The notes beneath the pieces are model-generated. The model saw only the letters and a list, made by a program, of their open reading frames with translations. It was not told the DNA's origin and made no database searches. A stretch of DNA of 51,546 nucleotides from the NCBI GenBank assembly GCA_000806155.1, contig JWKX01000014.1:1-51546 (forward strand), written 5' to 3'. Shown one piece after another: positions 30,914 through 39,578 of this stretch (position 1 is its first letter; each line of letters starts with the position of its first letter). The DNA is from an archaeon GW2011_AR18. Its GTDB lineage: Archaea > Nanobdellota > Nanobdellia > SCGC-AAA011-G17 > GW2011-AR18. The position numbers were made by a program, and so were the translations under genes.

Positions 30914-33900
30914 TTATTTATTTTCAGAAATATCAAAGAACCTTTCAAAGAATCTAGTGAATTTTTCAATAATAGTTTCACGTTTTTTAGTACGTTCTCC
31001 TGCCTTAGAAAAACGAGATATAGGAGGTAAAACTTTAGTTATTGCTGTTCCTGTTGTTGATATACAACCATCTCTGAATGCATTCTCGATAAATCTATAT
31101 GTTTCATAGTGATTAAGGTTTTCATCTTTAATTATTCTTTCTAATTCTTCAATTTTCTTTTTCTCTACGAAGTTTTGCCAATCTTCATCTACCACTGATT
31201 TTATATTAAGAGATGCAATAAATTGTTCAATAAGATCCTTTTTATTTCGTAATTCTACACTCGAATCTATTGCTTTATTAATATCTATTAAAATTTCTTT
31301 ATCTTTTATATTTTCTTCATGATATTTCTTGATGAGTTTTAGAATGTAATCAATATTAATTTCTATTTGCTTAATAAGTTCCATTTCAAAAACAATATCA
31401 TCATTAATATTTTCTTTTTCTGTATCTTTACTTTTTCTAAATTCATTATAAAGGTCTATGTATAAACTGTGGTAATCTTGAACATCTCGCTCAGTTAATA
31501 TCTCATTACCATCAAATTCATCAAAAGTTGTAAGAATATTACGAACTCTTAAAATGCCACCATAAAGTTTAATGAAATCTTTTTGATTCTGTTCCCCAAG
31601 TATCCTCTCACCTATGGGAAATTTTTCTTGTAATTCTTCAATTAAACTTTTATATCCTCTTATTGTTTTTCCATCTTTCTCATAACCATTATAATATTCT
31701 CTGTAAGTTTTTAATAAAACAATTCCACTTGCTTCTTTATCTCCAAAAAGTGAGATAGATTCATTAGTTGCTTTTTCTAGGTTACGGAAACAAATAATGT
31801 TTCCAAAAGTTTTTATACTATTTAATATACGGTTAGTACGAGAATATGCTTGAAGTAAACCATGCAATCTTAAATTTTTATCTATCCATATAGTGTTTAA
31901 TGTAGTGGCATCAAATCCTGTCAAAAACATGTTCACTACTATTAAAATATCTATTTCCCTATTTTTTACACGCTCACTAATATCTTTATAATAATTCTGA
32001 AACTTATCAGAGGAGGTATTGTATGAGGTGCCAAACATTTTATTATAATCTTTAATAGCACTTTCTAAAAATTCTCTCGAACTTTCATCAAGTCCGCTTG
32101 TGTCTTCAGAATTTTCATCAATTACTCCATCTATTTCTTCTTTATTTACACCAAAACTATATATTGTTGCTATTTTGAGTTTTTTATCACTAGGTAAATC
32201 TTTGATTTGTTTCTTAAATTCAGAGTAATATTTTTTAGCAACATCAATAGAAGAAACGGCAAAAATAGAATTAAACCCGACTAATCGACGGTCTTTTAAT
32301 TTGTAAAAAATGTTTCTCTTTGTTTTTTGATCAAAATGTTCAAAAATATACTTAACAATATTGTTTATTCTTTTGGGTGCAGAAAGTGCAGCTTCTCTAT
32401 CAATATTATTAACTTTTTTATCTTCGATATTCTCTGCTTCTTTAAGTGTCGAAATATAATCTACCTTAAAAGGTAAAACATTTTTATCAGCAATAGCATT
32501 TACAATTGTATAAGTATGTAATTTATCGCCAAAAGCTTGTTCTGTTGTTTTTAAGTCCACTCTTCCGCCAGAAGATGAATTAACAGCAAAAATTGGCGTT
32601 CCTGTAAACCCAAAAAGATTATAGTTGTTAAATGCTTTTGTGATTGCTGTATGCATATCTCCAAATTGTGAACGATGACATTCATCAAATATCAGTACAA
32701 TATGTCCATCAAAAATATTATGTCCTTTATTTTTTGCTATGAATCTATCCAGTTTTTGGATTGTAGTTATAATTATCCGAGCATTAGGATCTTCAAGTTG
32801 CTTTTTTAAAATTGATGTGCTTGTATTGCTATTTGCAGCACCTTTTTCAAATTTATCGTATTCCTTCATTGTTTGATAGTCTAAGTCTTTTCTATCAACA
32901 ACAAATAAAACTTTATCAATAAAGTCTAGTCTGCTTGTTAATTGTGCGGTTTTAAAACTCGTTAATGTTTTTCCTGAACCTGTAGTGTGCCAAATATAAC
33001 CTCCTGCTTTTACAGTTCCAAGTTGTTTATAATTTGTACTTACTTCAATTTTGTTTAAGATTTTTTCAGTTGCAACGATTTGGTAAGGTCGCATAACTAA
33101 AAGTTGTTTATCTGTAGTAAATACACAATATTTTGTTAGGATGTTTAGAATGGAGTGTTTTGCAAAAAATGTTTTTGTGAAGTCAACTAAGTCTGTAATT
33201 GGTCTATTTGTAGAATCTGCCCACCAACTAGTAAATTCATAACTATTACTTGATTTTTTACCTTTTTTTTGTATTCCTTTAGCCTCTTTGATGTGTTCAA
33301 AACGAGTTGTATTACTATAATATTTTGTATGTGTTCCGTTAGAAATAACAAAAATCTGAATATATTCATATAAACCGCTTGATGCCCAGAAGCTTTCTCT
33401 TTGATAACGATTTATTTGATTAAATGCTTCTTGTATTGCTACTCCTCGTTTTTTAAGTTCAATATGTACTAAAGGCAAACCATTTATTAAAATAGTTACA
33501 TCATAACGATTTTTATATTTTCCATCTTCCGTTTCATATTGATTAATTACTTGTAAAGAATTGCTGTGAATATTATCTTTTTTTAGTAGATAAATATTTT
33601 TACTTGTACCATCATCACACTTTAAAATTTTAATATAGTCTTCTTGTATTGTAGCTGTTTTTTCTGCAATACTTTGGTTTGGATTTGCTAATTCACTATT
33701 AAAAAAATGTTTCCACTCTTTATCACTAAAAGTATAATTGTTTAATTTTTCTAATTGCTTTCTTAAATTTAATATTAAATCCTCTTCCTTTGTTATTTTA
33801 ATATATTCGTAAGCTTGAGTTTGTAATTGTTTGATGAAAAATTTTTCTAACTCTGCTTCGCTTTGATAACTTTCTGCTCTTTTTCCATAAGGATGAGAAT

Positions 33901-33964
33901 ATTCTGCTACAACAGTGCTTTCAGGATTTTGTGCTACAAGATTGTAATTTTTATTATTTGGCAT
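30914..33964 (-). CDS. hsdR: Type I restriction enzyme HsdR (restriction/translocase subunit, type IC-like)
   Basis: 1016 residues. N-terminal nuclease: D in RYDVTILINGLPLVHIELKK with ELKK, then QINRY (QxxxY motif). SF2 translocase motor: Walker A WHTTGSGKT (near 323), DECHRSQFGD (motif II), FTGTP (motif III), TGFD and QAYSRTNR (motifs V-VI). The C-terminal helical domain holds the HsdM contact. Opening HSHPYG-like segment (AEYSHPYGKRAESYQSE) resembles EcoR124-type subunits. Last gene of hsdM-hsdS-prrC-hsdR, all on the minus strand, with one-base spacing to the prrC-like gene. Confidence 0.95.
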   Translation of the reverse strand: MPNNKNYNLVAQNPESTVVAEYSHPYGKRAESYQSEAELEKFFIKQLQTQAYEYIKITKEEDLILNLRKQLEKLNNYTFSDKEWKHFFNSELANPNQSIAEKTATIQEDYIKILKCDDGTSKNIYLLKKDNIHSNSLQVINQYETEDGKYKNRYDVTILINGLPLVHIELKKRGVAIQEAFNQINRYQRESFWASSGLYEYIQIFVISNGTHTKYYSNTTRFEHIKEAKGIQKKGKKSSNSYEFTSWWADSTNRPITDLVDFTKTFFAKHSILNILTKYCVFTTDKQLLVMRPYQIVATEKILNKIEVSTNYKQLGTVKAGGYIWHTTGSGKTLTSFKTAQLTSRLDFIDKVLFVVDRKDLDYQTMKEYDKFEKGAANSNTSTSILKKQLEDPNARIIITTIQKLDRFIAKNKGHNIFDGHIVLIFDECHRSQFGDMHTAITKAFNNYNLFGFTGTPIFAVNSSSGGRVDLKTTEQAFGDKLHTYTIVNAIADKNVLPFKVDYISTLKEAENIEDKKVNNIDREAALSAPKRINNIVKYIFEHFDQKTKRNIFYKLKDRRLVGFNSIFAVSSIDVAKKYYSEFKKQIKDLPSDKKLKIATIYSFGVNKEEIDGVIDENSEDTSGLDESSREFLESAIKDYNKMFGTSYNTSSDKFQNYYKDISERVKNREIDILIVVNMFLTGFDATTLNTIWIDKNLRLHGLLQAYSRTNRILNSIKTFGNIICFRNLEKATNESISLFGDKEASGIVLLKTYREYYNGYEKDGKTIRGYKSLIEELQEKFPIGERILGEQNQKDFIKLYGGILRVRNILTTFDEFDGNEILTERDVQDYHSLYIDLYNEFRKSKDTEKENINDDIVFEMELIKQIEINIDYILKLIKKYHEENIKDKEILIDINKAIDSSVELRNKKDLIEQFIASLNIKSVVDEDWQNFVEKKKIEELERIIKDENLNHYETYRFIENAFRDGCISTTGTAITKVLPPISRFSKAGERTKKRETIIEKFTRFFERFFDISENK

Positions 33965-35062
33965 TTATTTTACCTTCCATCTGAATTCTTTAACAAAATT
34001 ATCGAATGTTTCTTGAAATAAATTTTTTTCATCATTAGATAATTCTTTGTATTCTAAATCTGATAATTTGCCATGGCTATTTAAATTTATAAGTTTTATG
34101 CATTCTTGGTTATTATCGCCTAAGACACAATTTTGCCACTCATCATATCCTAAAAAATTAGCAGTTTTTTCTAATAAATTTCTAAAAAGATTAAAATGGT
34201 ATTTCTGAATATTATTATTGTTAATGGCTTTTTGAATCTCAGCCATCACCACAAAATGATAGCCAAATGGAGAATCATCTTTAGTTTCAAGTTTTAATTT
34301 TGTGTCATATTTTGATAAAATATATTTGTACTCAGTTTTCTTAAAGGAATTGAATAAAACGTTATAAAATAAAGCATGATGGGTTGTTATAAGAAATTTT
34401 AACTTTTTGTTATTAGATCCTTTTATTACTTTAATCAATTCTAGGGTCATCATAATTAGTTTATTGTCATCTACAGACGAAACCGGATCATCAATAATAA
34501 CATATTCTAATTCATTAAATATCTCTGTTGATCTATTACATTCTTCAGTAAGATTTAATTCTTCAATAGCTGTTTCCAAAATAGTATAAAAAACGGACCA
34601 AATAAGAACACTTTCTTCGCCTCTAGAAATTTTTATATTTGGGGCAATTTCTTCATTTCCCAAAGGTGTATTAAAGGTTACTTTGCCCTTAGTTAAGTCG
34701 AAAGATGGTTCTATTTTAGTGTTAAGAATATTTTTGAAATTATTTATGATTTTTTTATCCATTCCCTCATCTTTAATTATTTTCGCTTCCCAAGAATTTG
34801 AATTAAACTCCAAAATAAATTCATCATTATTCCATTTAAATAAATCTTCTAAAAGAGCATTGTAACATAATACTTTAATATTTGTTGATTCATTTTTATC
34901 ATCTAATTTAATGAATTCATTTGATAATCTTGTTTTTCCTGTAGAATTGAAAGCGTACACTATCGCAATTTGTTTCTTATCTGTGCGTGTATCAAGATTA
35001 CTTTTTATCTCTATGGCAACTTCTTCAATTGAATCAAATTCAGCCACTTGATTTGACCTCAT
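33965..35062 (-). CDS. PrrC/RloC-like anticodon nuclease candidate inside the R-M operon
   Basis: 365 residues. ABC-type ATPase: Walker A AFNSTGKTRLS (38-48), signature-like ISRGEES (145-151), Walker B EYVIIDDPVSSVDDN with D191-D192, and THH (227-229). The C-terminal part has R294, E298 and H330. E. coli PrrC uses R320, E324 and H356, the same +4 and +36 spacing, and it sits between hsdS and hsdR as here. PrrC (396 residues) is held silent by its type IC R-M partner and cuts tRNA-Lys in the anticodon loop when a phage inhibits restriction. The start overlaps hsdS by 23 bases. Without structure the match rests on architecture, spacing and gene order; an ATPase with another effector remains possible. 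Confidence 0.75.
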   Translation of the reverse strand: MRSNQVAEFDSIEEVAIEIKSNLDTRTDKKQIAIVYAFNSTGKTRLSNEFIKLDDKNESTNIKVLCYNALLEDLFKWNNDEFILEFNSNSWEAKIIKDEGMDKKIINNFKNILNTKIEPSFDLTKGKVTFNTPLGNEEIAPNIKISRGEESVLIWSVFYTILETAIEELNLTEECNRSTEIFNELEYVIIDDPVSSVDDNKLIMMTLELIKVIKGSNNKKLKFLITTHHALFYNVLFNSFKKTEYKYILSKYDTKLKLETKDDSPFGYHFVVMAEIQKAINNNNIQKYHFNLFRNLLEKTANFLGYDEWQNCVLGDNNQECIKLINLNSHGKLSDLEYKELSNDEKNLFQETFDNFVKEFRWKVK

Positions 35063-36179
35063 TAAAGCTTAACAATTTATTTCTGTAATATTCATATTGT
35101 TGCCGTCTTGCTTTTAATTCTGTTGGAAGACCAATTGAAATATCATTAACAAGAGCATCGAATTTATCAAGGATTTTAACTATTCGTTCTTGTTCAGGTA
35201 AATATGGAATTGGGATTTTTATTTTTTTAACATTTGGGACTGTTAATTGTGGGATACTTCCACCACTATGACCAATTTTAGTAATATCAAGTATATAGTT
35301 AAGAAATTTAGAGGTGATAATTTCAGTTTTAGGAATAAGTATTATTAAACGTACAATGGGTGTAAATTTTGGATTACGAACAGCATGATATCCAATTGTT
35401 CCGCGTGCAGATATTGTTACAGCTTCATTATCAATACTATATTCATCAGTATAACCATATAATGCGTTTTCTTCTGTGCCGTTAGAATAAATAGGAAATG
35501 GAAATGCGGACGTAGACACTTTTTGACCTTTTAAATATCTCTTTGGTAAATCTCCTCCTGCATTTATAGATAAACATGCTTCATCTAAATTCATCCACTC
35601 AATACCATCTCCAAAAGTCAATAATTCTTCTCTATAATATTCATATTGTTTCTTTCTTGCTTCCAGCTCCGCTTCCAGCTCCGCTTCCAGCTCCGTAAAA
35701 TTATCAAGAATTTTAACAATTTCTTCTTGGATTAGAAGAGGGGGACGAGGGATTTTAAATTTTTCAATCATTGGTTTTCTTATTGAAGAGACTGTTGCAG
35801 TTACTGCATGTTTTAATATGTATGTTTTGAATTTCTCAAATAAGTAGTAATAAGCATATTTTACATTTATCTCATCAGTAGTAAAGTGAATCCTATATGC
35901 ACGTTGATGCAATGCATATTTCCCCTTTATGTAGTGAAATATTTCGCCAATACCTCCCTCACCAGGAATGATTATTGATTCTTCATCAAATTCAAAAGTA
36001 TTTATAAATTTAACATGTTTAGATCGAACAAATAAAGGATATTTTCCGTTTTCAATTGCTTCATTTCCATTACTACTCCCAGTGCCTACTTCAGCAACTT
36101 CCCATAACTCTTTAAACTCAACACCATCGGGACAAAGTTCATTAATTAATTTATCAATTTTATTCATATTGTTAACCAT
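35040..36179 (-). CDS. hsdS: Type I R-M specificity subunit HsdS
   Basis: 379 residues with two target recognition domains (about 20-150 and 195-335) and two conserved spacer helices. The first ends QEEIVKILDNFTELEAELEA and the second EQERIVKILDKFDALVN; each is followed by a ...ARKKQYEYYREELLTF-like segment. The central spacer contains three perfect ELEA units, encoded by 12-bp DNA repeats. Start at 36179 chosen by length (a second ATG lies 12 bases on, at MNKIDK). Defines the DNA target with HsdM. Overlaps the prrC-like gene. Confidence 0.93.
   Translation of the reverse strand: MVNNMNKIDKLINELCPDGVEFKELWEVAEVGTGSSNGNEAIENGKYPLFVRSKHVKFINTFEFDEESIIIPGEGGIGEIFHYIKGKYALHQRAYRIHFTTDEINVKYAYYYLFEKFKTYILKHAVTATVSSIRKPMIEKFKIPRPPLLIQEEIVKILDNFTELEAELEAELEARKKQYEYYREELLTFGDGIEWMNLDEACLSINAGGDLPKRYLKGQKVSTSAFPFPIYSNGTEENALYGYTDEYSIDNEAVTISARGTIGYHAVRNPKFTPIVRLIILIPKTEIITSKFLNYILDITKIGHSGGSIPQLTVPNVKKIKIPIPYLPEQERIVKILDKFDALVNDISIGLPTELKARRQQYEYYRNKLLSFNEVKSSG
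35659..35694 (-). repeat. Three perfect 12-bp repeats in the hsdS central spacer
   Basis: GCTTCCAGCTCC occurs three times in a row at 35659-35670, 35671-35682 and 35683-35694 and encodes (ELEA)x3 on the minus strand. In EcoR124 the central hsdS 12-bp repeat (TAEL) exists as two or three copies, altering the spacer of the recognition site by one base. The tract is much more GC-rich than the surrounding DNA. Confidence 0.85.
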
Positions 36180-36181
36180 CT

Positions 36182-37744
36182 TTATTTTCCACTTTCAAGT
36201 TCTTCTACAATTTTATCAATTGCGGTTCTAAGTTCACTTTGTCTTTTAACGATTTCAGAAATTTTATTATTTAAATCTTTAATATCTGTAATTTCTCTAG
36301 TATCTTCTGCTACGACATAGCTTGAAACTGCAATATTATAATCATTTTCAGAAATTTTTTCGTTATCAACTAATTTTGTAAAATATTCTATATTTTCACG
36401 ATTCTTGAAAGCATCTAAAATCCTATTACGATTAGCATCACTTAATTTATTTTTATTTCCTCCACGAACAAACTCGGCAGAAGCATCAATGAATAAAGTT
36501 TTATTATCTTTTTTACTTTTTTTAAGTACAATTATACAAGTTCCAATAGTTGTTCCAAAAAATAAATCAGGTGGTAACTGGATAACACAATCAATATAAT
36601 TGTTATCTATAAGATATTTTCTAATCTTTTGCTCTGCTCCACCACGATAAAGAACGCCTGGAAATTCAACAATTGCAGCAGTTCCGCTTGTAGAAAGCCA
36701 TGAAAGCATATGCATAGTGAAAGCTAAATCTGCTTTACTTTTCGGTGCTAAAACTCCTGCTGGAGAGAAACGAGGATCATTAATCAGTAATGGATTCGCA
36801 TCTCCTTCCCATTGGATTGAATAGGGTGGATTTGAAACGATAGCATCAAATGGCTCATCATCCCAATGTTTTGGGTCTGTAAGTGTGTTGCCATGAGCAA
36901 TATCAAAATTATTATAATTAATATCATGTAAGAACATATTGATACGACAAAGATTGTAAGTTGTTAAATTAATTTCTTGACCAAAAAAACCTTGACGTAC
37001 ATTTTCTTTACCAAGAACTTTAGCAAATTTAAGAAGCAAAGAACCAGAGCCACAAGCAGGATCATATACTTTATTAACATTCTTTTTGTCAACAATAGTA
37101 ATTTCAGCTAAAAGTTCGCTAACTTCTTGAGGAGTGTAAAATTCTCCTCCTGATTTTCCAGCACTACTTGCATACATAGTCATTAAAAATTCATAAGCAT
37201 CACCAAAAGCATCAATAGTATTATCTGAATAATTTCCAAGACGAAGTTCACTTATAGATTCTAAAAGCTTAACAAGTTGTTTGTTTCTTTGTTCTACTGT
37301 ATTTCCTAACTTATTTGAATTTACATCTAAATCATCAAACAATCCTTTTAACTCATCTTCACTTTCTGTTCCTTTAGCAGAATTTTCAATATTTTTAAAA
37401 ACAGCAGATAAAGTTTCATTTAGATTAGAATCGTTACGAGCATTTTTTGTAACGTTCTTAAATAACTCACTTGGTAAAACATAAAAGCCTTTTTCTTTAA
37501 CAGTATCAGCTCGACCAAATTCTGCTTCTTTATCAGACAATTTAGAAAAATCAAAATCCTTTTTCCCAGCACGTCGTTCATCATCATTAATATAATTAGT
37601 TAAATTTTCACTAATAAAACGATAAAAAAGCATGCCTAAAACATATTGTTTAAAGTCCCAACCATCGACACTACCTCTTAAATTATTTGCAATTTGCCAA
37701 ATAGTTCGATGCAGTTCTGATCGTTCTTGTTCTTTTGTTACCAT
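36182..37744 (-). CDS. hsdM: Type I R-M DNA methyltransferase HsdM
   Basis: 520 residues from ATG at 37744 (a TTG at 37759 adds five; GGAGAAG is placed well for the ATG). HsdM N-terminal helical domain (ELHRTIWQIANNLRGSVDGW), then the N6-adenine methylase domain with motif I DPACGSGSLLLKF (near 230) and motif IV SNPPYS (near 305). C-terminal coiled coil ends VEELESGK. First gene of the operon; hsdS begins 2 bases after its stop. Family closeness to bacterial type IC enzymes suggests transfer from bacteria. Confidence 0.95.
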   Translation of the reverse strand: MVTKEQERSELHRTIWQIANNLRGSVDGWDFKQYVLGMLFYRFISENLTNYINDDERRAGKKDFDFSKLSDKEAEFGRADTVKEKGFYVLPSELFKNVTKNARNDSNLNETLSAVFKNIENSAKGTESEDELKGLFDDLDVNSNKLGNTVEQRNKQLVKLLESISELRLGNYSDNTIDAFGDAYEFLMTMYASSAGKSGGEFYTPQEVSELLAEITIVDKKNVNKVYDPACGSGSLLLKFAKVLGKENVRQGFFGQEINLTTYNLCRINMFLHDINYNNFDIAHGNTLTDPKHWDDEPFDAIVSNPPYSIQWEGDANPLLINDPRFSPAGVLAPKSKADLAFTMHMLSWLSTSGTAAIVEFPGVLYRGGAEQKIRKYLIDNNYIDCVIQLPPDLFFGTTIGTCIIVLKKSKKDNKTLFIDASAEFVRGGNKNKLSDANRNRILDAFKNRENIEYFTKLVDNEKISENDYNIAVSSYVVAEDTREITDIKDLNNKISEIVKRQSELRTAIDKIVEELESGK

Positions 37745-37946
37745 TTTAATCTTCTCCAATATCCTTCCTATTACTCAAACTAACCTTATAATCCTTGTTA
37801 ATCTTAACTAAATTAACAATACTATTATCAATTTCTTTTTAATTATTTAATCTCCAATAATATGCTTGCCTCATTCTTAAAAATTTGTTCAAACATTTTC
37901 TTCAATATTTTAGAATTAAAAGAAGTTTATATCCTTTATTATCTAC

Positions 37947-38942
37947 CTATATAACCTCAACCCTTTTATTCTTCACAAGTATCTCTACTATCTTCACAGG
38001 CAAGTTAGCCATATCTTCTGCTTCATATGGTCCATAGATATTCAAATCATCCCCTAAGAACTTAGGAACAGGTTCTACAAACCTTACTGTCTGATTCTTC
38101 TTCTCTTCAACTTTAGATTCTCCTTTAATTATGACTTTATCAGGCTCTTTTCCATCTAATAGATTATATAATACATTCTTCCTATAATTATTAAATAAGT
38201 TTACTAGTGCATTATACATCTCTCTCTCATCTTCTAGTAATGCATCTGCATCCTGTACTGTTCCTGATGCTCTTGAGCTTGATAATGCTAAATCTATTAT
38301 TTTTGTCTCTCTTTTCTCATATAATTCTTTCAATAACATCTTACTATTATCTAATTGTCTTTTAGTCTTACTTATACTATCATTTGCAAATACACTATCT
38401 TTTGATTCTTGACTCTTTAATATTGCCTTCTTCTCCTCTAGATACCTTAATAACTTTTTATAGAAGCTCTTATCAATTTTCTGTAACTCTGTTTTATACT
38501 TTTCTAACCTTAATGTTTCATACAAATTATCAAATGTGATTACTCCATCTTCCATTATACTAATCTCTGGTATCTCTGTTAATGCCTTTTCTACTGTCTC
38601 TATTGCTATTGATTTACCATAATAGTTAGTGCTGTTCCTTAATTGCCTGTACCTGTCAAATTTTATTGATAATTCATTCTCTTTTAATATATCTTTTAAA
38701 AAGTATGTTATTGACTCATGTGATTCAAATTTATATCCTTGCATATATCCTATTGCCTCACAATACTGTCTTAGTGCTTCATATAACTCTCTTAATATGC
38801 TTACATAGTTATGTTCTAATACTCTTAATTCTTTTGCTGATAATATTGCATTCTCTGCTGCTTTTATGAGGCTTTTTGCTCTTGTATTGTCTTTTATCAC
38901 AATTTTTGCATATCCCTGTTCTATACTGTTTTTGAATTCCAT
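37947..38942 (-). CDS. HEPN-domain / GINS51 fusion protein
   Basis: 331 residues, no internal stop. Residues about 1-125 are a HEPN domain: helices with SILRELYEALRQYCEAIGYM and GYKFESHESITYF, and the motif R102-N103 in YRQLRNSTNYYG; the usual His after RN is absent. Residues about 130-331 are a whole archaeal GINS51 (Gins15): A domain FDNLYETLRLEKYKTELQKI and DKSFYKKLLRYLEEK, linker, and B domain VRFVEPVPKFLGDDLNIYGP, YEAEDMANLPVKIVEILV. GINS51 is part of the CMG replicative helicase with MCM and Cdc45/GAN. An in-frame ATG at 38555 (M130) could also give free GINS51. TAATG overlap with the upstream MNT antitoxin gene. No other GINS gene is in the window. Confidence 0.85.
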   Translation of the reverse strand: MEFKNSIEQGYAKIVIKDNTRAKSLIKAAENAILSAKELRVLEHNYVSILRELYEALRQYCEAIGYMQGYKFESHESITYFLKDILKENELSIKFDRYRQLRNSTNYYGKSIAIETVEKALTEIPEISIMEDGVITFDNLYETLRLEKYKTELQKIDKSFYKKLLRYLEEKKAILKSQESKDSVFANDSISKTKRQLDNSKMLLKELYEKRETKIIDLALSSSRASGTVQDADALLEDEREMYNALVNLFNNYRKNVLYNLLDGKEPDKVIIKGESKVEEKKNQTVRFVEPVPKFLGDDLNIYGPYEAEDMANLPVKIVEILVKNKRVEVI

Positions 38943-39475
38943 TATACAACCTCTAATTTTCCTGCTAATGTTATCCCGTTTATTATGTTATTTACTAATT
39001 CAGGATTCTTTATTTTCATATTATTGAATTCTTTTTCTGTTAATCTGTGTATGCTTATTTTTCTTTTCAGTATTTTTTCGTATTTTTCTTTATTGAACTC
39101 TTTTTGTATATTTGTTAATATGAATATGTCTATATCACTGTTTTTTGTGTTTGTTGCTGTTGCATAGCTTCCAAATAATATTATTGTAGGGTAATCATAA
39201 TATTCTTCAAGTTCTTCTATTATTCCTGATTCTCTTAGTTTATCAAGATTATAATATAATTTATTGTTGATGAATTTTTTATTTTTTGTGTTTGCTATAT
39301 AAGTTTCATACAATTTTGTATCTTTTTTTTCTAATAACCCATCTTTTACAAGATTATTTAAATATTTTCTTGCTGTCATATGATTTATCTTTGCTAGTCT
39401 TGCTATCTCTCTTATGTGATACTCTCCTAATGGGTCTTCGAAAAAATATTGTAATATTAATAATTCTTTATCCAT
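38942..39475 (-). CDS. Winged-helix plus MNT nucleotidyltransferase (antitoxin type)
   Basis: 177 residues: winged helix (about 1-65, IREIARLAKINHMTARKYLN), then a minimal nucleotidyltransferase with G102-S103 in FGSYATATNTKNSDIDIFIL and D114-x-D116. Same layout as 4897-5511. Translationally coupled (TAATG) to the HEPN-GINS51 gene, the usual order antitoxin-HEPN. MNT antitoxins can modify HEPN toxins by adding AMP. A palindrome over its promoter fits autoregulation. Confidence 0.87.
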   Translation of the reverse strand: MDKELLILQYFFEDPLGEYHIREIARLAKINHMTARKYLNNLVKDGLLEKKDTKLYETYIANTKNKKFINNKLYYNLDKLRESGIIEELEEYYDYPTIILFGSYATATNTKNSDIDIFILTNIQKEFNKEKYEKILKRKISIHRLTEKEFNNMKIKNPELVNNIINGITLAGKLEVV

Positions 39476-39486
39476 GTGTATAATAA

Positions 39487-39504
39487 TATATACAGTTGTA
39501 TATA
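39487..39504. promoter_or_regulatory. Palindromic operator over the MNT/HEPN-GINS promoter
   Basis: TATATACAGTTGTATATA: 8-bp arms with a 2-base centre, lying 12 to 29 bases upstream of the minus-strand ATG at 39475. It overlaps the TATA-like TTTATATA on that strand, so binding would block the promoter. Parallels the palindrome before the other MNT gene. Confidence 0.55.
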
Positions 39505-39578
39505 AATATTTCTATTTACTTTTAATTTGTATTTTCAAACACTAATAACTTTAAAATCTGGTTCTTTTCACTATTTCT

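Noticed and set aside
37745-37946. Minus-strand fragments before hsdM (a 17-residue peptide MFEQIFKNEASILLEIK and a later 31-residue open stretch)
   Set aside because: Each is cut by stops and no single frame shift gives a convincing winged-helix or other protein. Treated as spacer.
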